The notes below the pieces were generated by a model. The model had not been told where the DNA came from and searched no databases. It saw nothing but the letters and a program-made list of their open reading frames with translations. Position numbers and translations under genes: made by a program. Of a DNA stretch of 64,000 nucleotides, positions 15,851-24,181 are shown one piece after another. Numbering within the stretch: position 1 is the first letter of the stretch; every line of letters begins with the position of its first letter. This stretch comes from Streptomyces nymphaeiformis (GTDB lineage: Bacteria > Actinomycetota > Actinomycetes > Streptomycetales > Streptomycetaceae): assembly GCF_014203895.1 (NCBI RefSeq), contig NZ_JACHJY010000007.1:62001-126000 (forward strand), in the 5' to 3' direction.

Positions 15851-17659
15851 TCAGTCGGTCGGCAGCGGTGCGCTCCAGGTGACCCGCAGGCCGCCGCCCC
15901 CGGGCTCCCCCAGGCCGAGGGTCCCGTGGCACTGCGTCGCGCGTGAGCGCATGTTGAGGAGTCCGCCCGTGGGGGCGGCCCGGCCCAGCCCGATGCCGTC
16001 GTCCGTGACCGTGAGCACGAGCCGATCGGCCGGGTCCGGCACCGAGAGCACCACGTCGGCCCGATGCGCCCGGGCGTGCCGGGCCGTGTTGCTCAGGGCC
16101 TCCGCCGTCACCGCCAGGACGTGCTCGGCCAGCGCCTCGGGGACGCCCGTGTCGACCGGGCCCAGGATGCGCAGCGACGGGGTGAACCCGAGGTGCTGCG
16201 CGGCCAGTTGGACCGTCTCCGCCATGCGTCGCCGCAGAGCGGGCCCGCTGCGGTCGTCGCCGGGCGTGCGCAGCTGGAGAATCGTCGAGCGGATGATCTG
16301 GATCGTGGTGTCGAGATCGTCCACGGCACGGGCGACCCGCTCCGCGGCTCCGGGGTGCTCGATGACGCGGGTCGCGCTCTGGAGCGTCATCCCCGTGGCG
16401 AACAGCCGCTGGATCGCGACGTCGTGGAGGTCGCGGGCGATGCGGTCGCGGTCGTGGAGCACGGCGAGTTCCTCGGACTCGGCGCGGCGCCGGGCGAGTT
16501 CGAGGGCGATCGCGGCCTGATCCGCGAAGCCGCTGATCAGCATGGTCTCGGCCGTGTCGAAGGCCGGCCGCCCGGCCTTGCGGCTCAGCCGCAGGGCCCC
16601 GCACACGGCGTCGTCGACGGGGAGCGGAACGGCCACCACGGGGCCGTGCTCGTCCCCGGTCCTGCCGTCGAGCGCGAGCGCCCGGGGGTCGGCGCGCACG
16701 TCCGCGCTGACGACCGGTCCGCGCGTGCGCGCCGCGAGGCCGGCGAGCGAACCGTACGCCGGGAGAACGGCTCCGCGGACGGCTTCGGCGCTGTCGCCGT
16801 GCGCCACCCGCACGATCAGGTCGCCGGTGGAGGCGGGGCCGGCCGGTGCCGGTCCGGTGGACGCCGTCGCATTGTCCGACCCCGCGCCGACGGGTGCTGA
16901 GGGTACGGCGCCTGCCGGTACCGGGTCCGTCGGTCCCGAGTCCGTCCGTACCGCACGGGTCGGCTTGGCAGGCAGGAGCACGGCGGCGAGGTCGGCGTCG
17001 GCGACCTCCATGGCCCGTCGGGCGATCAGGCGCAACACCTCGTCGGTGTCGGTGCCCGCGAGGAGGGTCCGGGTGATCTCGCCCAGCGCCTCCAGACGGT
17101 GCTCCCTGCGACGGCTGTCGTGGTACAGGCGGGCGTTGTCGACGGCGACGCCCGCCGCCATCGACAGCGTCGTCAGCACCGCCTCGTCGTCGGCGTCGAA
17201 CGCGCCGCCGCCCCGCTTCTCGGTCAGGTAGATGTTGCCGAAGACCTCGTCGCGCACCCGGATCGGCGCTCCCAGGAAGGTGCGCATCGGCGGGTGGTGG
17301 GCGGGGAAGCCGAAGCTGCTGGGGTGCCGGGTGAGATCGGTGAGCCGCAGCGGGGTGGGATTGCTGATGAGCTCGCCGAGGATGCCGTGGCCGCACGGCG
17401 CCGGACCGATCCGCGCCACCAGCTCGTCGGCCATGCCCACGGGCAGGAACTGCGACAGCTTCTGCCGGTCGTCGATGACGCCGAGCGCCCCGTACTCGGC
17501 GTCGGTGAGGCTGACCGCGGCCTCCACGATGCTCCGCAGGACCTGCGGGAGTTCGAGGTCGCGGCCGAGGTCCATCACCGCGGTGAGCAGTCCGTGCATC
17601 CGGTCGGGGACGTCGATGCGAGGCCAGGGCGGGCGCGCGTGGGTCGCTGTGTCGGGCAT
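15851..17659 (-). CDS. DevS/DosT-like sensor histidine kinase with two GAF domains
   Basis: 602 residues, soluble. GAF-A spans about 35-180 with the DevS-type segment FGFPAHHPPMRTFLGAPIRV; the His in HHPPM (121-122) is placed like the haem-ligating region of mycobacterial DevS (inference). GAF-B spans about 195-385 and contains a Pro/Ala/Thr-rich insert near 230-270. HisKA_3 follows with phospho-acceptor H412 (RDRIARDLHDVAIQRLF), then an HATPase domain with ALSNTARHARA and DDGIGLGR. It would sense O2/NO/CO or redox state and phosphorylate the convergent DevR-like regulator. Confidence 0.93.
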   Translation of the reverse strand: MPDTATHARPPWPRIDVPDRMHGLLTAVMDLGRDLELPQVLRSIVEAAVSLTDAEYGALGVIDDRQKLSQFLPVGMADELVARIGPAPCGHGILGELISNPTPLRLTDLTRHPSSFGFPAHHPPMRTFLGAPIRVRDEVFGNIYLTEKRGGGAFDADDEAVLTTLSMAAGVAVDNARLYHDSRRREHRLEALGEITRTLLAGTDTDEVLRLIARRAMEVADADLAAVLLPAKPTRAVRTDSGPTDPVPAGAVPSAPVGAGSDNATASTGPAPAGPASTGDLIVRVAHGDSAEAVRGAVLPAYGSLAGLAARTRGPVVSADVRADPRALALDGRTGDEHGPVVAVPLPVDDAVCGALRLSRKAGRPAFDTAETMLISGFADQAAIALELARRRAESEELAVLHDRDRIARDLHDVAIQRLFATGMTLQSATRVIEHPGAAERVARAVDDLDTTIQIIRSTILQLRTPGDDRSGPALRRRMAETVQLAAQHLGFTPSLRILGPVDTGVPEALAEHVLAVTAEALSNTARHARAHRADVVLSVPDPADRLVLTVTDDGIGLGRAAPTGGLLNMRSRATQCHGTLGLGEPGGGGLRVTWSAPLPTD

Positions 17660-17774
17660 GCGTGGTGATCGGCTCTCGTCATCGTTCGGGTCCTGCTCGG
17701 GTCCTGTCCTCCGCGGCTCGCGCCGGGGCGGCTTCCCGCCGTGCAGCGTACGCGTGGTGCACGCGGCGGGGTGA

Positions 17775-17821
17775 GGGCCGTTCGGCCCTGCCTCGCGGAA
17801 CGCCGGAGGACTGTTCGACCC
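17775..17821. promoter_or_regulatory. DevR-like sites upstream of ctaD
   Basis: Perfect GGGCCGTTCGGCCC at 17775-17788 and a degenerate GGACTGTTCGACCC at 17808-17821 (three mismatches, symmetry largely kept), 33 bp apart. That is about one helical turn more than the 23-24 bp pairs elsewhere. They lie 125 bp before the ctaD start and 116 bp from the divergent DevS-like gene. Confidence 0.6.
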
Positions 17822-17945
17822 TATCGGGCCCCGGGTGCCCTCCGCCGATCATGTGGCGGCGGCCGGGAAGCGCCCGAGGCAGCCCCCGTTCGAGGACGCT
17901 TCCCGGCCCGTTGGCACTGCACGTGGAATTGGAGGTCGTCGTCCG

Positions 17946-19658
17946 GTGGACGAGGCACGCAGCATTCAGATGAAGGCCGGGGAGACACGTCTCCCGGAGC
18001 CCGCCGAGGGCCCCGCGCGGCCGGTCCGGCCCTCGTGGGTGGGGTGGCTGACGACCACCGACCACAAGCAGATCGGCACGCTCTACCTCTGCTCGGCTCT
18101 GTTCTTCTTCGTCATCGGGGGTGTCATGGCCCTGATGATGCGCGCGGAGCTGGCGCGCCCCGGCACGCAGATCATGTCGAACGAGCAGTTCAACCAGGCG
18201 TTCACCATGCACGGCTCGATCATGCTGCTGCTCTTCGCCATGCCTCTCTTCACGGGCTTCGCGAACTGGATCATGCCGCTGCAGATCGGCGCGCCGGACG
18301 TCGCCTTCCCCCGCCTGAACATGCTGGCCTACTGGCTCTACCTCTTCGGCTCGCTGATAGCCGCCGGCGGCTTCCTCACCCCCGGCGGGGCCGCGGACTT
18401 CGGCTGGTTCCTCTACGCGCCGCTCTCCGACGCCATCCACTCGCCCGGCCTCGGTGCCGACCTGTGGATCATGGGCGTCGCCCTCTCCGGTTTCGGATCC
18501 ATCGCGGGCGCGGTCAACTTCATCACCACGATCATCTGCATGCGCGCCCCGGGCATGACCATGTTCCGGATGCCGATCTTCACCTGGAACGTGCTGCTCA
18601 CGTCCCTGCTGGTGCTGATGGTCTTCCCGGTCCTCGCCGCGGCGCTCTTCGCCCTCGAATGCGACCGGAAGTTCGGCTCGCACGTCTTCGACGCGGCGAA
18701 CGGCGGAGCGCTGCTCTGGCAGCACCTCTTCTGGTTCTTCGGACATCCCGAGGTGTACATCCTGGCCCTGCCGTTCTTCGGCATCATCTCCGAGGTCGTC
18801 CCGGTCTTCAGCCGCAAGCCGATGTTCGGCTACATCGGTCTGGTGGCCGCGACCATCGCGATCGCCGGTCTGTCCGTGACCGTGTGGGCGCACCACATGT
18901 ACGTCACCGGTGGCGTGCTCCTCCCGTTCTTCTCCTTCATGACGTTCCTCATCGCCGTTCCGACCGGCGTGAAGTTCTTCAACTGGATCGGAACGATGTG
19001 GAAGGGCTCGCTGTCCTTCGAGACCCCGATGCTCTGGGCCGTCGGCTTCCTCATGACCTTCACCTTCGGTGGTCTGACCGGCGTCATCCTGGCCTCGCCC
19101 CCGATGGACTTCCACGTCTCCGACTCGTACTTCGTCGTCGCGCACTTCCACTACACGCTGTTCGGCACGGTCGTGTACGCGATGTTCTCCGGCTTCCACT
19201 TCTGGTGGCCGAAGTTCACCGGCAAGATGCTCGACGAGCGCCTCGGCAAGATCACGTTCTGGACCCTCACGGTGGGCTTCCACGCCACCTTCCTCGTCCA
19301 GCACTGGCTCGGCGCCGAGGGAATGCCGCGCCGGTACGCCGACTACCTGAACGCCGACGGCTTCACCGCCCTCAACACCGTGTCCACCATCGGCTCCTTC
19401 CTCCTCGGCCTGTCCTTCCTGCCGTTCTTCTACAACGTCTGGAAGACCGGCCGGTACGGGAAGCGCGTCGAGGTCGACGACCCGTGGGGGTACGGCCGTT
19501 CACTGGAGTGGGCGACGTCCTGCCCGCCGCCGCGGCACAACTTCCTCACCCTGCCGAAGATCCGCTCCGAGTCCCCCGCGTTCGACCTCCACCATCCGGA
19601 GATCGCCGCCCTCGACCGACTGGAGAACAAGCCGGACGAGGCGGTGAGCCACCGGTGA
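17946..19658 (+). CDS. ctaD: Cytochrome c oxidase subunit I (aa3-type), solitary copy
   Basis: 570 residues, twelve predicted membrane helices. Haem-copper oxidase hallmarks are present: haem a ligand region FTMHGSIMLLLFAMP, CuB/cross-linked Tyr segment FWFFGHPEVYILALP, CuB histidines VWAHHMYVTG, K-channel VPTGVKFFNWIGTMW, and helix X VVAHFHYTLFG. GTG 17946 is preferred because GGAGG lies 10 nt upstream; an ATG at 17970 would be 34 nt away. No ctaC, ctaE or qcr genes are adjacent, so it is probably an alternative subunit I that partners with subunits encoded elsewhere. DevR-like sites in its promoter suggest induction at low oxygen. Confidence 0.93.
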   Translation: MDEARSIQMKAGETRLPEPAEGPARPVRPSWVGWLTTTDHKQIGTLYLCSALFFFVIGGVMALMMRAELARPGTQIMSNEQFNQAFTMHGSIMLLLFAMPLFTGFANWIMPLQIGAPDVAFPRLNMLAYWLYLFGSLIAAGGFLTPGGAADFGWFLYAPLSDAIHSPGLGADLWIMGVALSGFGSIAGAVNFITTIICMRAPGMTMFRMPIFTWNVLLTSLLVLMVFPVLAAALFALECDRKFGSHVFDAANGGALLWQHLFWFFGHPEVYILALPFFGIISEVVPVFSRKPMFGYIGLVAATIAIAGLSVTVWAHHMYVTGGVLLPFFSFMTFLIAVPTGVKFFNWIGTMWKGSLSFETPMLWAVGFLMTFTFGGLTGVILASPPMDFHVSDSYFVVAHFHYTLFGTVVYAMFSGFHFWWPKFTGKMLDERLGKITFWTLTVGFHATFLVQHWLGAEGMPRRYADYLNADGFTALNTVSTIGSFLLGLSFLPFFYNVWKTGRYGKRVEVDDPWGYGRSLEWATSCPPPRHNFLTLPKIRSESPAFDLHHPEIAALDRLENKPDEAVSHR

Positions 19659-19996
19659 CCCCGGCCGTGCTCGCCCTGGGCATGGGTGCCGTGACCGCCT
19701 CCGGCTGCGTCTGGTACGTACCCGCGCTCGTCGACCTGCGCGCGGGCGCCGACCGACCCGCCTCCCGCCGCCTGGCGGCGACGGCGTGCGTCACCGGCTG
19801 GGCCACGGCCGGTGTGACGGCCCTGCTCCTCCTCCTGGGAGTTCAGGCCCCGCTCCTCCTGGCCGGGGCGGCCGCCGGTGCCACGACGAGCGCCACGGTG
19901 CGCGCGTGCGCGGTGGTACGTCGCCACCGCGAGGTACGGGAGGACGCGGCCTGCTGGGCGGCCCTGGACCTGGGGAGGAGCAGGGACCGGGACTGA
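19655..19996 (+). CDS. Small membrane protein coupled to ctaD
   Basis: 113 residues, GTG start overlapping the ctaD stop (GTGA). Two hydrophobic segments (about 3-20 and 42-80) flank an Arg-rich loop; the C-terminus is charged (VVRRHREVREDAACW). I do not recognise a family. Tight coupling to ctaD suggests an assembly or accessory role for the alternative oxidase (inference). Confidence 0.65.
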   Translation: MTPAVLALGMGAVTASGCVWYVPALVDLRAGADRPASRRLAATACVTGWATAGVTALLLLLGVQAPLLLAGAAAGATTSATVRACAVVRRHREVREDAACWAALDLGRSRDRD

Positions 19997-20000
19997 TGTG

Positions 20001-20083
20001 GCGCCGTTCGGCCCGGCTCCCCCACGCGGTGGGGCGGGGAGCGCCAGGGCCGAACGGCCCTGCCTGATGGGGCCGGACGGCGG
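20001..20083. promoter_or_regulatory. DevR-like site cluster before globin-reductase gene
   Basis: Three sites: GCGCCGTTCGGCCC (20001-20014, one mismatch), GGGCCGAACGGCCC (20047-20060, perfect arms) and GGGCCGGACGGCGG (20070-20083, degenerate). ACTGAC begins at 20101, 18 nt after the third site and 41 after the second. This matches the spacing upstream of the DevR-like gene (18 and 42). Confidence 0.62.
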
Positions 20084-20160
20084 AGGGACCGCGGTGCGAG
20101 ACTGACGTGCCTTCGGCCGGGGCGGTGACACGGTACACACGGCAGGGAAAGAGCCAGCAC

Positions 20161-21441
20161 TTGAGCACCCTCACAAGCGACGCGTACGACGAGTACCACG
20201 CGCTCCTCGCGCGCCAGGACGCGATGCGGCTGCGTCAGCGGCTGCTGCAGCCGGCGGGAAGCGTCCGGCCGGCGGAGTCGGGGCACTCGTACGACGGAGT
20301 CCGCGATCAGGAGACGATCAGGCGGCATCTGCCGCTGGTGACCCCGTTCAGCGAGCTCATCGATCACCTCTATCAGGCGATGTTCGAGCAGCACCCGTAT
20401 CTGCGGGGGCTGTTCCCCGACTCGATGGAGTTCCAGCGGGCCCATCTGGAACGCGCCTTCTGGTACCTGATCGACAACCTGGACCGGCCGGACGAGGTGG
20501 CCGACTTCTGCTTCCGTCTGGGCCGCGACCACCGCAAGCTGGGGGTACGGCCCGTGCACTACGAGGTGTTCGAGTCCTCGCTCGTCTCCGCCCTGCGCCG
20601 CAGCGCGGCAGAGTGGTGGGCCGAGGAGCTGGAGCGGGCCTGGGTGCGGATGGTGCGGTTCGCGGTCGCGGCCATGGTCGACGGCGCGCACGAGGCGCTG
20701 GCCGAGCCCGCCTCCTGGAACGCGACGGTGACGGAACACCGGCGGTGCGGTCCCGGAGTCGCCGTCCTCCGGGTCCGCACCGCGGAACCCTTCCCGTACC
20801 GGGCCGGACAGTACGCCCGGCTGGAGTCCCCGCTGCTGCCGCACGCCTGGCGGCCGTACAGCGTCGCCTGCGCGCCCCGGACGGACGGGGAGCTGGAGTT
20901 CCACGTCCGCCGGACGGGCCCGGGCGGGGTGAGCGACGCGTTGGTGGCACGCACCCGCGTGGGCGATCAGCTGCGCCTCGGGCCGGCGCAGGGAAGGATG
21001 ACGCTCGACGACGCCCCGCCGGGGGACGTGCTGATCGTCGCGGGCGGAACCGGATGGGCCACCGCCAAGGCGCTCCTGGACGACCTGGCCGCGCGCCGGC
21101 CGCGCGACCGGCGCGCGCACGTGTTCCTCGGCTCCCGCACCCTGGACGACCTGTACGACACGGTCGCCCTCTCCGAGCTGGAGTCCCGCCACTCCTGGCT
21201 GCGCGTCACCCCGGTGATCGGTGAGGGCCCCGGGTCCACCGAGGACGGCTCGCTCACCGAGGCTCTGGCCCGTCACGGCGACTGGTCCGGACACGTCGCC
21301 TACGTGAGCGGGCCGCCCGTCATGGTCTCCACCGTCGCACGACACCTCGCCGCGACGGGCCTGGCCTCGGACCGCGTACGCCACGATCCGCTCGACGTCA
21401 CGCCGTCCCGCCCCGTCCGTCCCGCACTGAGCACCGGCTGA
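20161..21441 (+). CDS. Flavohaemoglobin-like globin-FAD/NAD(P)H reductase
   Basis: 426 residues. The globin domain (about 40-165) has proximal H124 in GRDHRKLGVRPVHYEVF. A ferredoxin-reductase domain follows with FAD motif RPYSVACAP and NAD(P) motif IVAGGTGWATAKALL. Such proteins turn NO into nitrate or reduce oxygen-derived species in the cytoplasm. TTG 20161 is preferred because GGGAAAGAG lies 7 nt upstream and the inferred promoter -10 is near 20100; a GTG at 20107 would fall on the predicted transcript start. Regulated by DevR-like sites just upstream. Confidence 0.88.
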   Translation: MSTLTSDAYDEYHALLARQDAMRLRQRLLQPAGSVRPAESGHSYDGVRDQETIRRHLPLVTPFSELIDHLYQAMFEQHPYLRGLFPDSMEFQRAHLERAFWYLIDNLDRPDEVADFCFRLGRDHRKLGVRPVHYEVFESSLVSALRRSAAEWWAEELERAWVRMVRFAVAAMVDGAHEALAEPASWNATVTEHRRCGPGVAVLRVRTAEPFPYRAGQYARLESPLLPHAWRPYSVACAPRTDGELEFHVRRTGPGGVSDALVARTRVGDQLRLGPAQGRMTLDDAPPGDVLIVAGGTGWATAKALLDDLAARRPRDRRAHVFLGSRTLDDLYDTVALSELESRHSWLRVTPVIGEGPGSTEDGSLTEALARHGDWSGHVAYVSGPPVMVSTVARHLAATGLASDRVRHDPLDVTPSRPVRPALSTG

Positions 21442-21552
21442 GGCCCCGCGCCTCGCGGACGGCCTTCTCGGTGGCGTGATGATCCACCGCATAGGGTGAC
21501 CATGCGCCCGGGGGCCGTACGAGGGCTTCCGGCGGAGAGAAACGAGACTGCG

Positions 21553-21933
21553 ATGAGCGAACCGACGAAGCCCGAGATCGTCCTCCCGGAGGGCGACGCT
21601 CCCACCGAGCTGACCATCCGCGACCTCGTCGTCGGGGACGGGCCCGAGGCGAAGCCGGGCAACGTGGTCCAGGTTCACTACGTCGGGGTCACCTTCGAGT
21701 CCGGCAAGGAGTTCGACGCCTCCTGGGACCGGGGACAGCCGTTCAAGTTCGCCGTGGGCGGTGGCAGGGTCATCAAGGGCTGGGACCGCGGGATCAGGGG
21801 CATGAAGGTCGGCGGCCGGCGCGAGATCGTCGTTCCCCCGCGCCTCGGCTACGGCAAGCAGTCGCCCACGCCGCTGATCCCGGCGGGCTCGACGCTCGTC
21901 TTCGTGGTGGACCTGCTGTCCGTCGCCGTCTGA
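21553..21933 (+). CDS. FKBP-type peptidyl-prolyl cis-trans isomerase
   Basis: 126 residues, a single cytoplasmic FKBP domain with no signal peptide. The conserved core is VQVHYVGVTFESGKEFDASW, then GGGRVIKGWDRGIRGMKVGG and PPRLGYG, with terminal STLVFVVDLL. It catalyses proline isomerisation in protein folding. ATG 21553 follows GGAGAGAAACG. It stands just upstream of a LuxR regulator on the same strand. Confidence 0.95.
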   Translation: MSEPTKPEIVLPEGDAPTELTIRDLVVGDGPEAKPGNVVQVHYVGVTFESGKEFDASWDRGQPFKFAVGGGRVIKGWDRGIRGMKVGGRREIVVPPRLGYGKQSPTPLIPAGSTLVFVVDLLSVAV

Positions 21934-21960
21934 GGACGGCCGCGGGCGAGGGAGGGCGTC

Positions 21961-22626
21961 GTGATCGACGGACAGCTGCGTGTGGTGCTGGCCGAGGACT
22001 CCGTGATCCTGCGGGACGGCATGGTCGAGTTGCTCGGCTCCCGGGGCTGCCGGGTGGTGGCCACCGCCGGGACGGCCCCCGAACTGGTCGCCTCGGTCGA
22101 CGAACACCGGCCCGACGTGGCCGTGGTGGACATCCGCATGCCGCCCACGCACACCGACGAGGGCATCCGCGCCGCCGTCGAGATCCGGGCGCGGACGCCC
22201 GAGGTCGGCATCCTGGTCTTCTCCCAGCACAACGAGACCGTCTGGGCCTCCCGGCTGCTGGCGGACGGTGCGGCGGGCGTCGGGTATCTGCTGAAGGAGC
22301 GCGTCGCCCGCACCGACGAGTTCGTGGAGGCGCTGCACAGGGTCGCCGACGGGGGCACGGCGCTCGACCCGGAGGTGGTCACCGGGCTGATGCGGGGTGG
22401 GCGGCGCGGCCGGGTGGAGACGCTGACGGCGCGCGAGCGCGAGGTGCTGGAGCTGATGGCCCAGGGCCGTTCCAACCGCGCCATCGCCGCGTCGCTGGTG
22501 GTGTCGGAGCGGGCCGTGGAGAAGCATGTCGCCGCCGTCTTCCTGAAGTTCGGCCTGCGGGCGACGGACACCGACAACCGGCGTGTGAAGGCCGTCCTGG
22601 CGTACCTGGCCGAGAGCACCGGCTGA
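21961..22626 (+). CDS. NarL/LuxR-family response regulator
   Basis: 221 residues, GTG start with GAGGGAGGG upstream. The receiver has VLAEDSVILRDG, phospho-Asp in VAVVDIRMPP and Lys in YLLKERVAR. The C-terminal LuxR domain reads LTAREREVLELMAQGRSNRA and then VEKHVAAVFLKFGL. The partner kinase gene is convergent, its stop 8 bp away, and sits at the end of an ABC exporter operon that this pair probably controls. Confidence 0.94.
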   Translation: MIDGQLRVVLAEDSVILRDGMVELLGSRGCRVVATAGTAPELVASVDEHRPDVAVVDIRMPPTHTDEGIRAAVEIRARTPEVGILVFSQHNETVWASRLLADGAAGVGYLLKERVARTDEFVEALHRVADGGTALDPEVVTGLMRGGRRGRVETLTAREREVLELMAQGRSNRAIAASLVVSERAVEKHVAAVFLKFGLRATDTDNRRVKAVLAYLAESTG

Positions 22627-22633
22627 GCAACGC

Positions 22634-24181
22634 TCACAGACGCGACGGCAGTTCGGCGGTGACCGTGGTGGGCCCGCCGGGCGGACTGTCGACGGTCAGG
22701 ACGCCGTCCACCGCCGCCAGCCGCTCGGCCAGACCGGTCAGGCCGGTCCCGGCACCGGGCGCCGCACCGCCACGCCCGTCGTCGCGCACGGTCAGCCGGA
22801 CCCGCCCGCCGGCGGCGCTCGCCCCGAGCTCCGCCGAACGCGCACCGCTGTGTCTGGCGACGTTGGTGAGCAGTTCGGCGGCGCAGAAGTAGACGGCGCT
22901 CTCGACCGCCGGTTCCAGACGTTCCCGCAGGTCGAGGTGGACGGAGACCGGAACCGGCGAGGTGGCGGTCAGGCCGGGCAGCGCCTGGGCGAGGCCCCCG
23001 TCGAGCGCGACCGGCCGGATGCCCCGGGTGAGTCCGCGCAGTTCGGTGATGGTGTCGTCGGTCTGGCCGCGGGCACGCTCCACCAGGCCGCGCGTCCGCG
23101 CCAGGTCCGGGCCCTCGGCGGTGGCGAGCGCGTCGTCGGCCAGCGAGAGGGTGATGGCCAGGGCGACGAGACGGGCCTGGGTCCCGTCGTGCAGATCGCG
23201 CTCCAGGCGGTGCAGCCGGTCGGTGTTCTCCGCGAGCAGCACGGCGCGGGCCGCCTCCAGCTTCCTGACCCGCTGCTGTGCTGGGGCGGGGCTGAGCAGC
23301 AGTCCGGCAAGCCGCCGGTTCGCACCGCTCAGCGCCCTGATCGTGCCGGGCACCGCGACGAGCAGCAGAAGCCCCAGTGGTACGGAGACGGCGTCCGCCC
23401 AGCCGAACGGCCGCGGCTCCGGCTCCAGGAGCCGGGCCCAGAGCGGGAATCCGATCAGCCAGCCGCAGCCGAGGGGCAACGCCACCGCCGCGACGAACCC
23501 CAGGACACCGAGCGGCAGCCGCAGGACCAGGTAGAGCAGGGTCCGCCAGCCGACCGGATCGGTCAGTACGGCACGGCCGCGGGCGACCGAGCCGGTGGGA
23601 CGGGGTGGCGCGGCCGGCGCCTCGATCCGCTCCCCGAGCAGTCTGCCGACGAGCCGTCGGTGCAGCGAGCCGAGACCACGCGCGCCCAGGAGAGCGGCGA
23701 CCACGAAGGGCAGGCCCAGCACCGTCAGCGACAGCAGTACGCCCGCGTACAGGACGGCGATCGCGTACACGCCGCAGAGCAGCGCGAGGGGCAGCCCGAG
23801 GACGGCGAAGAGCCATTCACCGGCCTGTACGGAGAGCCGTTCGCCGCCCCGTACGGAGGACCGTTCGCCGCCCCGTACGGAGGACCGTGCACCGCCCCGT
23901 ACGGAGGACCGTGCACCGCCCCATACGGAGGACCGTGCACCGCCCCATACGGAGGACCGTGCACCGCCCCATACGGGGAGCCGCTCCTCCGCCCCTGCGG
24001 AGAGCCGTTCGCGGGCCCCGGCAGAGAGCCGAGACCTCTGCTCGGCCGCCGCCGTCCCCGCGCGGGCCCCGCCCTCGGCCGGGCGCGCCCCGCCCTCGGC
24101 CTCCACTCTCCCCGCGCGGGCCCCGTCCGCCCCCACGTCCCCGGGAGCGGACCTCCCGCCGTGCTCAGCCACCGCCGCCAC
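22634..24181 (-). CDS. Membrane sensor histidine kinase with N-terminal tandem-repeat extension
   Basis: 515 residues. GTG 24181 overlaps the permease stop. Residues 1-65 are low complexity, about 65-122 are seven 8-residue repeats (consensus RSSVRGGA), then membrane helices of a Sensor-type domain begin (WLFAVLGLPLALLCGVY). HisKA_3 acceptor H331 lies in LERDLHDGTQARLVALA and the HATPase in LLTNVARHSG and DDGRGGAAPG. It is the probable partner of the convergent LuxR regulator. The repeat extension is unusual; translation could alternatively start nearer the first helix. Confidence 0.88.
   Translation of the reverse strand: MAAVAEHGGRSAPGDVGADGARAGRVEAEGGARPAEGGARAGTAAAEQRSRLSAGARERLSAGAEERLPVWGGARSSVWGGARSSVWGGARSSVRGGARSSVRGGERSSVRGGERLSVQAGEWLFAVLGLPLALLCGVYAIAVLYAGVLLSLTVLGLPFVVAALLGARGLGSLHRRLVGRLLGERIEAPAAPPRPTGSVARGRAVLTDPVGWRTLLYLVLRLPLGVLGFVAAVALPLGCGWLIGFPLWARLLEPEPRPFGWADAVSVPLGLLLLVAVPGTIRALSGANRRLAGLLLSPAPAQQRVRKLEAARAVLLAENTDRLHRLERDLHDGTQARLVALAITLSLADDALATAEGPDLARTRGLVERARGQTDDTITELRGLTRGIRPVALDGGLAQALPGLTATSPVPVSVHLDLRERLEPAVESAVYFCAAELLTNVARHSGARSAELGASAAGGRVRLTVRDDGRGGAAPGAGTGLTGLAERLAAVDGVLTVDSPPGGPTTVTAELPSRL
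23816..23983 (-). repeat. 24-bp tandem repeat x7 in histidine kinase gene
   Basis: Seven in-frame 24-bp units encode RLPVWGGA, RSSVWGGA (twice), RSSVRGGA, RSSVRGGE (twice) and RLSVQAGE. More degenerate RLSAGA units precede them. Near-identical central copies imply recent expansion. Confidence 0.9.

Noticed and set aside
17835..17945. N-terminal extension of CtaD from GTG 17835
   Set aside because: The extension is Arg/Pro-rich, unlike CtaD proteins, and GGAGG at 17931 supports GTG 17946.
20107..20160. GTG 20107 as start of the globin-reductase
   Set aside because: It falls on or next to the predicted transcription start and lacks a ribosome binding site; TTG 20161 has GGGAAAGAG at good spacing.
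23816..23983. CRISPR-like array
   Set aside because: The 24-bp units abut with no spacers and are in frame within a gene.
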